Of a stretch of 64,000 nucleotides of DNA, positions 13,096 through 25,009 are shown piece after piece. Within the stretch, counting starts at the first letter, position 1. The number at the start of each line of letters is the position of its first letter. The translations under genes and the position numbers were made by a program. This DNA comes from Apostichopus japonicus (taxonomy: Eukaryota; Echinodermata; Holothuroidea; Aspidochirotida; Stichopodidae). The stretch lies in contig NC_092571.1 in assembly GCF_037975245.1 (NCBI RefSeq), forward strand, positions 6,552,501 through 6,616,500, read 5' to 3'. The notes below the pieces were generated by a model. The model worked only from the letters and a program-made list of their open reading frames with translations. It did not search any database and was not told the DNA's origin.

Positions 13096-13864
13096 ACCCA
13101 ATGACCTCATTAATATTTATGATATGGTCACTCATGGGACATCCACCCACCACGTATGATGAATCATTTCCTTGGGGTTATCGTGCATACAAATATTCGG
13201 CTAAAGAATGCTAAGCACTGCCCCCTCATAAATATGCATGTTGTAAAATTGAACACATATATATACAAGCACTTGTCAGCTATCAACCAATAGCAACTTA
13301 CCAATATTGCAGAAATCCAAACCTGCAATTGCAGAGTTATTGCAATTTTAAGATTTGTTTTGACCTGTGACTTTCATTAACATTCATGACATGACCACTA
13401 CAACAATAACATTTTTCTACTCATCATGGCCCATCCACCTATCGAGTATGACTAATAACCATCATAATTGGATTCAGTTATCTCTGCCCGCCCCCCCCCC
13501 CCCAACCAAGAGCATCAGCAGAAATTTGAAAGATTTGTGTGGCAGTGGAGTGGATTTTTTTTTTTTTTAAACCTAAAGTGACATAATGTCAACGTTTGTG
13601 GACGCACTTGAAACGTTGAAACTTTTTGTATAATTAAAGGTGATTAAATGCAAAAGATGCTAACAATAGAAACTTAATATACACAAAACTCTAGTTATTG
13701 TTGGTGCTCATTGAGTGTTTAATGAGGTCAGTCTTCTGTAACTCCGCATTTTAGTACAAAGCTATAATTTCACTTCAAAATAGCTGGCAAAACTACAAAC
13801 TTGATAAGATTGAGTGATTCAAAATCTTTACTTTTCAATTATTCTCTATTCTTTACACCTGTAG

Positions 13865-14238
13865 ATGATCACCATAGCGAAAATCAAGGAAATGAGAGGG
13901 AAGTCTCAACCTTTTGAACTGCCGCTGAAGTGTGTTGTGCCTGCATTGTTGCCGCCAACAACCTACACCAAGGATGGTGTTGAAAAAAAATGCAAAACTT
14001 TGTAGTGTGTGACAGTACGGGATGCATAAAAACAGTATCATTTGACGTGACAAAAACAAAAAACATCAAAGATAACGCTACTGTTATCCTGAAGAACTAC
14101 GTCACCAAACCAGATGCTATCATCATCACATCCAAGACTAAAATCTACCTGGCACCAACCATGGCTGTTGCCAACGCTGTCTTGCGAGAGGCAGTCACTT
14201 ACCTGAGGCCTCCTACTCCACCACCCCCAAAACAGTGA
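13865..14238 (+). CDS. OB-fold (RPA-like) protein exon, frame broken at an A8 run
   Basis: It starts right after a good acceptor (pyrimidine tract then CCTGTAG). The first 42 or so codons read MITIAKIKEMRGKSQ and CVVPALLPP. After the A8 run at 13983-13990 the continuing sense frame reads NFVVCDSTGCIKTVSFDV, TVILKNYV and TKIYLAP, ending PPPPKQ and TGA. The alternation of short beta-strand-like segments around a D-S-T-G-x-I turn is what single-stranded-DNA-binding OB folds of the RPA type look like. This is fold-level recognition, not a named orthologue. One extra or two fewer A would restore the frame, so it is either a pseudogene, a sequencing slip, or two start points. Such OB-fold genes occur both as host genes and as transposon cargo; no Helitron helicase is nearby. 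It lies 4.3 kb upstream of the unassigned exon at 18.5 kb, and a link is unproven. Confidence 0.5.
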
Positions 14239-15562
14239 TAAAATCACCAATTAAATCGATGCAATCAATCACATGAAAAGTTATTAGAGTAAGTAATTTC
14301 TTACTCCATTCCTACAATGTTGTTCTGTACAGGTACTCATCACCAAATGTAGCATTATAATGATGTGCATTTATGTACAACTTACTTATTAACTACATGA
14401 CTCTCTCGAAGGTTTGCATGTTGGAAGATTGGTAGACATCTTTTTGTTACAACATGTAGATAATTCTAAAAGAGATTGAGTAGATGAACACTGCATAGGT
14501 GACTTAACAATTCAAACATTATTCTTGGCCTGTCTTTAGGAAAATGGCTTTAAATGTGGAAAATTAATCTTACAAGCTGTACTGGTTGAATGATCTCTAT
14601 GGTCAAAGGATTTGTGATAATGGAAATATTGTTATCGAATTCAAATTAATGATGAATGGTTGAATTAATTAGATAACGTTAATCTGTTTGGAGTTGATCA
14701 GGAGGAAGTAATACTTTTTGTTGTATTGTCCTAATTAGATCTATTGTTCTAGGGATTACTGATAAATGAATGGGCTACTATTTGTTATGCTGACCAACAC
14801 TTGAGCCTTAAAGGCCCCCCTGTCAACCACCATTTGAAAAGATTTTTTTTTTCATTTGTCAAATTTATGTATTGCAAATGGACAGAAATGAACTGTAACT
14901 ATCACCACAGTTTAAATCATTACATGTGACAAGAGGCCATTTTACTGACATGGAAGTCTGGATGTTACCAACAAATCTTTACAGTTCTGTGTCCTTGTTC
15001 TTTCCATAATCACTTTTCTTCCAAAATACTGCCATTTAAACTTCATTTTGTACTATAGGACTCAACTATGTTCTCTTTCCATGCACTTCCAACTTCCTTT
15101 GTAGTTACAACAGAGTACCAGAGTGAGAGACAGGTATCCACCACCTCAAGAACAAAATAAAGGTATTTGTCTTACTCCTACCATGTGGGCTATGCCCATT
15201 GTACATTATCTGGTATATGCATGCATAGTGAACCAATACTTCAAGACTAACTTGCCCGAAAACAGTGACACAGGTCCATATTTGAGATTGATTGGGTGAC
15301 CAGTGAAATTGTTGAATTGTTTTAATAGTGCTTAGATGCAAACTGGTGCTGTCCTTCGCAACATTTGTGTGTGACATATGGATGAAGGATGCTACAGTAA
15401 TGCTGTGAAACATTCTATCACAAATGATTAAACATGGGTAGAGTTGTAACCACAGTGGGCAGGGTTAATACAGTAGGCCTAAATAGGATATCCTCTAACC
15501 ACTTTTCCCATGATTGTCTCCCAACAGTGCATCTGGCATAGGTAGAAACCCACACAGAGTGT
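14239..15562. other. non-coding, nothing recognised
   Basis: AT-rich sequence with no supported exon or repeat copy. It could be an intron if the exons at 13.9 and 18.5 kb belong together. Confidence 0.45.
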
Positions 15563-15570
15563 GATATGGT

Positions 15571-17397
15571 CAGGGTTGTTTGACTTAAATCTTGTTGATT
15601 TAAATCACTAATTTAAATCCTGATTTAAATTAAAGGATTTTGTTTTTTAATCACTGATTTAAATAACTTTCATAGAATTTTAAAAAAAAATTATTAAAAG
15701 CCAATTTAATCATTGGAGTCCACCAAATTGCACACTGTAAAATGATTGTAACACATAAGCCCCTATAAAGCATTAATTCAACAAAATTTTACATAAATTT
15801 GGTTACCATATTCACTGGATTAGAAATAAAATTCACTTTATTTATTTATTTCATGATCCCTTCATTGCTATGATATAATAATCATGGTACATATTAATAT
15901 AACCTAATGATTACACTAGAATCCCAAAGCACTCATATAGTCTTGATTAGAGTAATGAAAGAAAAAATTAGTCTTTTGTTTTTGGCAAAGTTTCAGTTCC
16001 AATCAAAATTGTAATCGTAAACCAATGAACATGACAGTGAACATGTTAAGGCTGGCACATGATTGGGTATTACCCCTCTCATAGTTTGGATCAGTTTGAT
16101 TAACATCATTTTTGTGTACATCTGATGATACTGTACCACCCAAATGGTCTGGATATTCAAAATATATGCAAGCACGTCTCAATCTTTCAAATATTCAAGT
16201 GCCAATAAAGTAAAGTCCAAATAATGACTCGAATCAAGACCACCAACTAAATATATAGGCGGAGTGTATAGCCTAGTGGTTAACGCCGGCGTCTCCCAGA
16301 CATGAGATCCCCGGTTCGATTCCCCGCCGACAGCAATGTGTGTCGTCTGGCAAGGGTGTTGTTCAATAACAACTTCCCGACATGGACGTTAAATGGATGT
16401 GTGCCGAGAGATTGGCTTCGGTCAGCTTGCGAGTCTACAAGCCTCCATGGCTTCTTTCGCGAGTTCCTGCTTGCGGGAAGATCACATATACATACATATA
16501 TACATATCCCTGTTTTACAACATTTGGAAGAGTCAAAGACTGTTTGCATCTAAATACCATTTTTGAGAAATATAGCCTATTATGCCTTTCGGTAGAAAAT
16601 GTTGTACTGTTTCGTACCCCAAATAACTGCATTATAGTGCCTTCAATATTACCTTTGTACAATCATGTTGACTAGATCTATGAAATCAAAAGCATAGACT
16701 ACAATAACCTAATCCCCAATTAACACTTATTTCCTGTGTATAGATGCATAAACTATGGAAGTGATGGAGACTACGCTGATTGTATACAAACATGCTCCTA
16801 TAGTTAACAATAGAATTGATAAAGGTGGCATATAGGGCCTGTTTGTGTATACTACAATCAAAACTGTTTCACTTTTAATATCCCAGAAGCTTTTATGATT
16901 CTGAATTCAACTTAAAGGCATTGAAGACTCGCCCCAAACCGTGTGCAGCCATCTGAAGAAGTAACTTTCCGTTGCTTGCAAGTGACGTTTTGTTCGTGTT
17001 GCTACAAAATGCAGACAGTACAGTAATGAAACATGATACCTTGTTACTGTATCTTTAGCTGGACCAGAGATGTCCATCGCTGTATTGTTTGTACACTGTG
17101 CTGTGGATATTGACTGCAGCTGTATGTACTTACTGTACACTAGTGTCTAATTACCGATGGTAGCAAGCTGTTTGTGTGTATTTTCTGGGATCGATGGTGG
17201 TGTCTAACACCTCATTCGGAACTAGGTCAGATTACCGGTATTAGATGTTTCTTTTTGCGCGAGTCTTCACACCCTTTAAACATTATTGTGCTTGACTGCT
17301 TGTATTGAGTGTTTGTAGGAAGATTTTGACAACATTTGTGATCAAATTTAAATTAAAAAAAAAAGTCAGATTTAAATAAAAAAAGTCACCAACCTTG
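15571..17397. mobile_element. hAT-like element with TTTAAAT-rich ends and near-perfect 8-bp TSD
   Basis: The left end CAGGGTTGTTTGACTTAAAT and the right end, read inverted CAAGGTTGGTGACTTTTT, share a CARGGTTG terminus. Both subterminal regions repeat GATTTAAAT. Flanks are GATATGGT (15563-15570) and TATATGGT (17398-17405), 7 of 8 identical. No transposase is readable in the 1.8 kb interior, so it is non-autonomous or decayed. A tRNA-SINE is nested at about 16.26-16.5 kb. Confidence 0.65.
16258..16495 (+). mobile_element. tRNA-derived SINE
   Basis: TAGCCTAGTGGTTAA (A box) and GGTTCGATTCC (B box, 16313-16323) sit at tRNA spacing within a well-formed tRNA-like head that ends near GCCGACA. A body follows with CATGGACGTTAAATGG and CCTCCATGGCTTC. 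It ends in an ATACATACATAT tail. Unlike the 10.7-kb SINE it has no hammerhead. The 80-90 residue open frames over it are not genes. It sits inside the hAT-like element, so it inserted later. Confidence 0.8.
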
Positions 17398-17439
17398 TAT
17401 ATGGTGTAAACAGGCAAGAGATTTGTCATGGGAAGGGGA

Positions 17440-17676
17440 AAGGGACTCTGGGGGGGGGTTCTCCCGTTTGGCGAAAAACTGCAATTCACAAGCCTGTAGA
17501 CGCAAAATGGTGCAATGTTTGTGAGAAAACTGCAGTCAAATCTCCACTGAACATTTACAAATTTTCTTCATAACCAAGCAAAATCAATTTTTGTGTTCAA
17601 TCTTGTTTTGTCACTTGGGTCATGGGGTGGGGGTTGAATCAGCCCCCCCCCAAAAAAAACGTGGCTACGCCTGTGG
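17440..17676 (-). mobile_element. hAT-like terminus
   Basis: GTGGCTACGCCTGTGG at about 17662-17677 next to a C-run and an A-run is an inverted CAGGCGTAGCCAC terminus. The other end was not found. A 146-residue minus-strand open frame (17568-18008) runs through it without recognisable motifs. Confidence 0.4.
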
Positions 17677-18502
17677 TGTATATCAGCATCAATTCCTGAA
17701 CCATAGCCGTGGATGGACATCGGCAAAACTTGGACACAATGATTCCTGGGTGGATGGTCATAAGGGGCATTCAGGAATATGAGGTCAAATGTCATCAACA
17801 CGTCATTTTGGGGAACATTCTCTGAAAATCTGCAAATTGCCTCTACCACAGCCCGTGTGGTTTGCAGGTTAAGAATACGCCCACTGTAACTATCATGCAT
17901 GTTGTTGAAGGCGACTAAAGGAAGATGTGTCCTATGTGGGCGGCTGGATATACCCCCACTAACAGTCGTAAAAAAACTGTCCTTACAGCTGCATAGTTGT
18001 TTTGGCACTATATGACTCTGTCTATCTGATCTATCTCATCTATCTTCCTGATATATAGATATACAGTATCTGTCTAACTGTCTGTCTGTGCTTAAGATCA
18101 AATGTCATATTAGGTATTAAAATACTTTGAAAATCTTCAAAATGCTCCTTTCAGCGATTTAATAGGATGTTCAGGAAAAGATGGAAAAGTTCAGGAAAAG
18201 TTCTTCACAGATGAAATGGATATTGATGGAAGTTGATTATATTCATTTTGGGGTAGTTCAGGAAGTTAAAGTCAAATGTCTTGTAGGGGTCGTATGTTAT
18301 AAGGCTATTAAGGAATGATTATGAAGGGTGGCCTACTCTCAATTTAATTCTGGTTGGTTATATATATATACAGTATGCTGGTTTTCTATTGAAGAAAGTT
18401 GTCAGTAAATTACACAACTTATGGTATGAGCTACTGCACGATTGGTGCTCTAGGTTTCTACTGATTTCTGAATCATTATACAAAAAACTTTTTTTTAATT
18501 AG

Positions 18503-18735
18503 ATACTGTATCTGCACCACCAAATGAAGACATACCACTGACCATAATAGCATTTGATGTTGAAGGTGGGACAGTTCAGCTACTTTGCCAAGTAGACGAC
18601 AACATCAATACCTATGAGGCAACAACGGAAACGATCAACACTATGCTGGCATCTCTTGGTGATGAGTACTTTGATGCAACGCGATCCATGGAAGATAAAC
18701 TAATGAAAGTTATCCCAGCCACGATAAACATGAAA
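18503..18735 (+). CDS. candidate internal exon of an unrecognised protein
   Basis: A polypyrimidine tract and TTAATTAG precede an open frame of 77 codons, which reads SAPPNEDIPLTIIAFDVEGG, LLCQVDDN, TETINTMLASLGDEYF and MEDKLMKVIPATI. A strong donor GTATGT follows at 18736; a second usable donor is GTAGTT at 18751. Codon use and the acidic/hydrophobic alternation look protein-coding, yet I do not recognise the family. It is 2.1 kb upstream of the HECT exons in the same orientation. Its end phase (0) does not fit the first visible HECT exon, so at least one further exon would have to lie between them. It may instead belong with the OB-fold exon at 13.9 kb. Confidence 0.45.
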
Positions 18736-19654
18736 GTATGTGCTGGGAAGGTAGTTGCTATTCATGGCAACCTTACCACTGCCAATCTTTAAATATTTGT
18801 TATATAGTGTTAGTATGTTGATATAGTGTAGTATATAATGTAGGCTATTAACAAAATATACTCAAGAATATATATTTCATCTACCTTCTAATGTATGCTA
18901 CCATGTTGGCATCTGCATATATGATCCTTTCATGAAATTGGATCAGAAAATGTGAGATTTACTGACAAACCCTGCATGGCTAAGAATATTTGCTAACTTC
19001 ACATATTATTTGGGCATAGGACTTTAGAACAACCTTTCCATTTGTATTGGTTAAAAATCACTTTTCACAAAAACATTTTTGGAAAACAAGCCAAAAACAG
19101 GTGCCAAGTCTACAATTATTTTTGTAGATTTACATTAATGAAATTTTGAAGCCTGTGAACTGATTTCTACGATATATTATTCATTTTGATAATTCATAAT
19201 GAATGATTGGTTATCTAACCAACCCAGCCAAATTTTGAGCTCATACCACCTGAGCTTGCTGGTGGGAAGTATTGTTTAATATCATATGGCGTCTATCACT
19301 CTATCTTTTCACAATTGCTCAAAGTGATCCTACAGTATGCGCACTGTGACGTCTAGAGGTCGTGCACTGACCTACATGGAGTGTGAGCACTTCCCGATTT
19401 TGCGATTTCCCAAGATCCGGCCCCAAAAAATGTGAAGAATTCCCAAGGACACTGTACTGTATGGATATCTAGCAATATCTATAGGGATGAAAATCCCAAG
19501 ATCTTCCAAAAATTGAAGACAGATAGAGAATCGAAGCAGTCAGTGTGTAATGAACTTAAAACTGTGCGTCTTTCAAATTGAAAAGAATGTCGGCATTGCA
19601 CAATAAACAGATTAAACTTATTTATTTCAGTCTCATTTCAATTATTCAAATCTG

Positions 19655-20204
19655 AAGGGCAAACAGCAGATATCACATCATACTGTATCAGTGAGCATGA
19701 AAAATTGAAAATGGCATTCCAAGATGAACAGCCTCCAAACTGTCAATGGGTGTAGGCATTGGCATTGGAGCCCAATTTGATATGGGGGAGGGGGAGGCCT
19801 GTAATGACTTGAATGAGAAATGTGAATTTTCAAATTCTGAACAAATAATGGTCTTAAAACCTTGAAAAGTGGGGCTGACGGGTATTGTGGGCCGCGACGT
19901 AGAATCACCTACAAAAGCAGTGACCCACAGGAGATGCTATGAGGTCGAACATGATGTGACAATCTTCAAAAAGTTAGGATCCATGAAAAAAAACTTATTG
20001 GGAAATACTTGGTTCTCAGGCAAAAGCGTACATCTGGTTGGTCATTTTCAAGCCCAAGAATTAGTGTCATTTCCGGTGATCTGGGGGGTATCAATACCAT
20101 AAATTTTCTTGTACGCCGAGTGCCAACCGATATGGTGGAGCTACGCTTAGATAGTAATTTGTGCCCCCCCCCCCAGTTAGAAAATCCTGGATATGCGTCT
20201 GTAT
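19655..20204 (+). mobile_element. full copy of the composite repeat also at 3.0-4.27 kb
   Basis: It contains both the left half (GCAGATATCACA, CAGTGAGCATGAAAA, GGAGCCCAATTTGATATG) and the right half (AATGTGAATTTTCAAATTC, GACGTAGAATCACCTAC, GCTTAGATAGTAATTTG) of the family in about 550 bp. It ends in CTGGATATGCGTCTG. No coding capacity. A clear target duplication was not found. Confidence 0.65.
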
Positions 20205-20861
20205 AATGCACTAGCAATATTGCAAAGTAGAACAATTTTCAGGTGCAGTTTCAAGTTATCCAGTTTAATATAAACCTTTATTTTCTAAACTTGGAACTTT
20301 TGGCTGGATCACATTCAGTTATTGTTATGTCTTTCATTACAGATGCATGCAGCAAGCTTCTCTTAGTCTGGCACTCGCATACCATTTAATTTGTAGAAAG
20401 CTGTGTCGTTACAAGCCATAACTTGAGTAACTTAAAAATCAAGTTTGTAGTAGCCGGCATTCTTATATCGATCATTATTTTCATATCAAGGCAGGGCTTA
20501 CAATTTTGCACCATTAAGCAGCTACTGTATTAATGCATGGTGGGAGACATAAAGAATTGTGGACTAATGTTCTCATTCCTCATTTTGTGTCAATTACTGT
20601 ATATGTCTGTTTCTCGCAGAAAAAAATGCTTTGGTGCCAATTCCTTGTATCAATTGCCATGTTGGCTTTAAGTTAAAGAATTGTTGCAGTGCCTGATCCT
20701 CTACCCAACATGTGCTTCCTCAAGACTGATAAAACTTACAGTAATATTTTATTATCAGTTAGCTGTGTTATATTTGTAGCTATTCTATCAAAGATAATAA
20801 TTGCATGATGCTCATTCAAAACAGGATTTTATCAAGTTTTATATTCCTTTTCTTCATCCAG

Positions 20862-21043
20862 CATTAAATGGTGGATTATTCAAAGTTGCTGGTACCATGG
20901 TGGCCGTGTCACTAATACATGGAGGGCCAGCACCACACTTCTTTTCAAGGAGTTTGTACAACATCGTTTCATATGGATTTGAAGCAGCAGCTCCACTTGT
21001 AGAAGAAGTTTCTGATCCAGAAACCAAGTTGCTTATTGAAGCT
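20862..21043 (+). CDS. G2E3-like HECT E3 ubiquitin ligase, first visible exon
   Basis: This is exon 1 of 4 recognisable exons of one gene spanning 20862-24744 (about 830 coding nt, some 276 residues). HECT ligases take ubiquitin from an E2 onto a catalytic cysteine and pass it to substrate. This exon encodes GLFKVAGTMVAVSLIHGGPA, PHFFSRSLYNIVSYG and PLVEEVSDPE, a segment of the HECT N-lobe typical of the G2E3-like proteins of fish and invertebrates (F-x-x-A-G-x-M-I-A-x-S-x-x-H-G-G-P). The acceptor is TTCTTCATCCAG and the donor GTAAGT, with phase 0 at the 3' end. The part that should precede it, with the G-G-P-x-R-E-F motif, was not found upstream, so the 5' end is missing or the locus is truncated. 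Gene symbol withheld because invertebrate G2E3-like genes are multi-copy. Confidence 0.8.
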
Positions 21044-21479
21044 GTAAGTGATTAAGGATGAGAGTGTTACAGTTTAATGGCACAGATTATTGCTTCATAA
21101 ACAAATTGATGAAGTAATGAAACAAGAAAAGGAGGAAAGGGGTAAAAGATGTTGGGGGGGGGGGAGTGCAAGAAACCCAAGGAGTAGTGATAGGCTGTGG
21201 GAAAGAGGTGTTTTCAGTGGAATTTCTTTTATTTGGATTATATGAATAGTACTCTCAAGAATCTGAAAGTATCAATGTAATTCTAAACATATCTTTAAAT
21301 TTATGATTCCAGTGTAGTTTATAGGATCCATAGAGGATTCTCAGCTAGACTTCAAAAAATTAGGCAAACAGTAAGAGAAGGAAAGAAAAGTTACATAACA
21401 ATTAACTTAAAGATGAAATGAGATGCATTCAAATGTAGAATAAATATATATAGGTTTATATTCATATTCTGTTTGACAG

Positions 21480-21652
21480 ATCGTGAATGCGACTTCTACA
21501 GAAGAGTTACATGACGCAGTTGAATCTGCATCATTTCTGATGGGATTGGCAGGGATAATTTAAGTCACCCCATCGCTCCCTGACAAGGAGTCAATTGCAA
21601 AGGAGCATATTCAATTTCTTGTAATTGACAGAGCCAGGTCTGCATATGAAAG
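21480..21652 (+). CDS. G2E3-like HECT ligase, second exon, with in-frame TAA
   Basis: It is joined in phase 0 to the previous exon and encodes ATSTEELHDAVESASFLMGL, then a TAA at 21561-21563 (codon 28), then DKESIAKEHIQFLVIDRA and ending in phase 2 before GTATAT. Sequence on both sides of the stop reads as one continuous family-like segment, so the stop is a single nonsense change and not a misplaced boundary. The allele is therefore either a pseudogene, a polymorphic null, or contains a base error. Splice signals are intact. Confidence 0.7.
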
Positions 21653-22099
21653 GTATATTCATCTCCCTTTATTTCTCAGTACTCAAACATAATCTAGTCC
21701 AAAAATCTAAAATATGACAATTACATAAATAAAAGAAGTATGCACTACACAGAGTTTTAGCCTCATCCAAAAGGTCGGTATGTGACGTCATCGCTCGCAG
21801 ATGAACATTTTGTCTCTCCCAATTCTGAAGTACATATTAGCTGCATTTAATACTGATTAAGAGGATTTGGGTGATTGTAGTAGAGTATGTGTATGTGATG
21901 CAAAAGAACTATGAGAACAGTGCATGATGGATTTCATACTTGGCTAGTGGGTTCATATTTGTGGGTCCAACATAATAGAGATTTGTGGTCACCATGGGTG
22001 GCAATCTGATAACAGCTTGGTAACATCATACAGTATTACCCAAAGTAATAGTCAATGTAGGAAAATGAAGACACACTTGCTCGCTAAAAACAGCCAATG

Positions 22100-23160
22100 A
22101 CTTTAAATACTTAGTGAGCACAAAAACACCATTTTTCGTAGAGGTCAATTATCACTTGAGGTCAACAGTCAGTTGTCAAAGTCTGAAAACTATGATATCT
22201 TATGCAATACACACAGAAAACCATGTGCTCTCTGAATAGGTCAAAAGTCATTAAATATCATCTAAGTCTGAAAACTTACTAATTTTATTAAGCTTGAATC
22301 AACTTGGATGACATATGACATGTATTGATCCACTTCACAACACATCAAATTTATTTTCTATGGTGAGTCCATTTTGGTTGAAGTTCATACTTGGTATGTA
22401 GATTTCTGTTGATGAGTAAAAGATATCTATTGAATTGGTAGGTGTCAAAGGTGATTTGAGGTCAAAGTCTGTAAATATTCTTAAGTACATAGTATAATCC
22501 ATAACAACTCCCTGGTATAATTAAAGCCAGACTGCAAAACACATTGAGGTTTCGATGGCTTCATTTGCACTAGACTTCTGCTTGTAAACCAGAAATAGCT
22601 GTCTCAATATAAATGGCCCGAACCACAATGTTGATGTACAGTTAATTACACTATGGCATGGTAAACACAGGTCAGTCTACTGTACGTGGCAATACACACC
22701 TCCACCAAAAACAATAGGGGTCTTGTACTCAATGTGATGCATCCACACACCAAGTATGAGAAGTATCTACTATTCCCATCGGTAGATAGTCATGTAAAAG
22801 GGATTTCAGAGTTTGACCTCTGCTGATCTCAAATGAGATTTGACCTCACAAGCAACAGGATTCTTGTACTCTAAATGGCAAACCCACATATCATGCAGCC
22901 TATGCAAAGTATCCTTGACTTCTACCATGAGAAATCATGTTTTCAAGGTTTTTAGGCCTGACAAATGTATTTAAATGTAACCGCTATTTGGCGACCGTGA
23001 CTAACAGTCTACTGAAAATTTTGATAACTGTGCAAACTTGGAAGAACTTCATACATGGTGTTTACGAGCACCTTAGTGAGTACATGAACCCCTTTTGTTA
23101 TTGTGTCAAAGGTCATTTGAGGTCAACGTAAATCTCTGAAAAAACTTGTAAACATAAAAA
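22100..23160. repeat. dispersed AGGTCA/TGACCT-rich repeat, copy A
   Basis: A core at about 22535-22760 (ACATTGAGGTTTCGATGGCT, ACTATGGCATGGTAAACAC, GTCTACTGTACGTGGCAAT, CACCTCCACCAAAA) recurs at 39.3-39.6 kb and 63.6-63.8 kb. Left of the core are diverged units in the GAGGTCA orientation, right of it units in the TGACCTC orientation, giving a roughly mirrored architecture. It lies inside the HECT intron. No coding capacity or termini were recognised. Confidence 0.75.
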
Positions 23161-23323
23161 TTCTTATAGTGAATCATTAGTGGACTTGACAATTGGGGAA
23201 CCATCCATTTGCTGACATCAATAATTGTCAGCACTTGAAATGTGGAGTACAGTGTTGTTATTGACTCAAATAAAATGTGGCAAGGAATAATTAATTGGGC
23301 TTTCTGTTTCACTCACTCTGCAG

Positions 23324-23538
23324 CTTCCTTGAAGGGTTATCTACAATGGGACTACTGGACCTCATTGGGTCTCATCCACTTGTTATGGAAGAGTGCTTCA
23401 TGCGGAGCGAGGATATTCTAACAGCCTCAAGAATGGAGAGACTCTTTAGTCATGATCTCTCTCCAGAGGGGAGCAATAGAAGAATGGCAGAAGCCAGAAC
23501 GTTGACATACTGGCTTGACATGCTCATTGATATTGATG
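23324..23538 (+). CDS. G2E3-like HECT ligase, third exon
   Basis: The acceptor CTCTGCAG joins in phase 2 to give an uninterrupted S-F-L-E-G-L. The exon reads STMGLLDLIGSHPLVMEECF, RSEDILTASRMERLF, NRRMAEARTLTYWLDMLIDI and ends in phase 1 before GTAAAG. This is the region just ahead of the HECT C-lobe in G2E3-like proteins (F-x-x-G-L-x-x-x-G-x-L-x-x-I-x-x-H-P). No internal stop. The 1.67-kb intron before it is filled with the AGGTCA-rich dispersed repeat. Confidence 0.8.
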
Positions 23539-24484
23539 GTAAAGTTAACTTAATGTTATGATGAAATTATGTAATATAATGAATGACATGTATTACTTAT
23601 ATTTTGCAGGCAGTGTTTCATCTGTGTCTTATCTGTTAAATTTATTTAACAGATAATCAGCTGAACAATTGTTAGTAAGGAGAACATAGTAACATTGTTT
23701 CTTTGAGACATCTGCTAAATTATCGATATTATATCAATGTCATTCATGAATCAAAATGTAAACATAGCATTTTGTTCTGGATTTTTTTTTTACCTCAAGT
23801 GGTTCTGCAATATTTGCTCACAAAACTATGCAGAGGCTACTATGGCATTCATCTAAAATTTTCTGGAAAAAGCAGTTAAACATCCAAGTAAGCTGTTATG
23901 GATTACAAATTAAATTCTACCTTAATGTCCCTGTCAAAGATGTTTGCTAATTAAACACACACATAGAAACCTAAGTGCTATGTTTCTACCATTAGAGAAA
24001 TGCAAAACAATTAAAGTATGTTTAGATAAATCATTGCTGTCAGTAGACCATCCAAAACCACTGCTATCCCGCCAGGTTACTTTTACAATTCGCTTCAAAT
24101 TTATGATTCCCTTGCCAAAGGCAAAAAGAGTCAATGCTGTTTATTCAGGTAAAGCTGATGAAAACCCCTTACTCTAAATGTGGATGCATCAGATTATGTA
24201 CAATGTCCCCGTGCACACAATTGACATAAATGTTCTCATAACCGGTACGTACCCTTTCCTAACTAAGAACACTGTAAAGTATGATAGTAGATAACATACA
24301 TTCACATTGACAATCTCTATGGAACAGAATGGGCTCATGTCAGCTTTTTGCACTTATTGCCAACTTAAGCTTTCCATAGTAACAATAATCCATAAATTAT
24401 TCCGACTGTACTCCAAGGAAGGATTATGATTGGTGAATCCCAATGTTAAACATTTTCTTTTCTTTTTATGTTCTATTTAAATAG

Positions 24485-24744
24485 ACAAACAGTCAACAAT
24501 ATCTCATAGGGACATCCTAATTTTCACCACTGGGTTGGACACAGTTCCAGCGATAGGATTTCAGTCAAGTCCACAGCTGCAGTTTCTGCACGATGCAGAA
24601 TTCAATGAAGGCCAGAGATCTCAGTTCCCAAAAGTCCACACCTGTGCCTGCATTTTAAAACTCTTGATCCATAATTCCTATGAATTATTTAAAGAAAAGA
24701 TTGAGTTTGGAATTTTATCTGCTGCTGGACTCAGTGAACCTTAG
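24485..24744 (+). CDS. G2E3-like HECT ligase, last exon with catalytic cysteine
   Basis: It joins in phase 1 to the third exon with no missing segment. It encodes ILIFTTGLDTVPAIGFQSS, LQFLHDAE, SQFPKVHTCACILKLL and ends FGILSAAGLSEP, TAG. This is the HECT C-lobe: F-x-T-G, I/V-P-x-x-G-F, P-x-x-x-T-C and L-x-L. The predicted catalytic cysteine is the TGT at 24643-24645 in V-H-T-C. The usual L-P after the catalytic Cys region is L-L here, a mild deviation. The C-terminal tail length is normal for the family. Confidence 0.85.
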
Positions 24745-25009
24745 CATGACATAAATGTGTGTTAATCTTTTTGTTTCTGTTCCTATGTTTAAAGCATATG
24801 AGGTGCTTATGTATTCAGTTATTTTCACGTGCACACATATGGGTGTGTGAGTGGAGTCTTAAAGAATCTAAGCTGCTTTTAGTTGATGTAATGGGGGGGG
24901 GGGGGTGGAGTTGAGCAATATGGGAGATATGTTTTGGGTGGGGCCACAGAATGCAAATTGCAGAAATGCAAACTTTTCATTGTATTACTTAGAATCAAGT
25001 ATATTGTAC

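Noticed and set aside
16302-16675. Overlapping 83-97 codon frames on both strands
   Set aside because: They lie on the tRNA-derived SINE.
17568-18008. 146-codon minus-strand frame
   Set aside because: Runs through a transposon terminus and C-run; no motif, splice signal or conservation argument.
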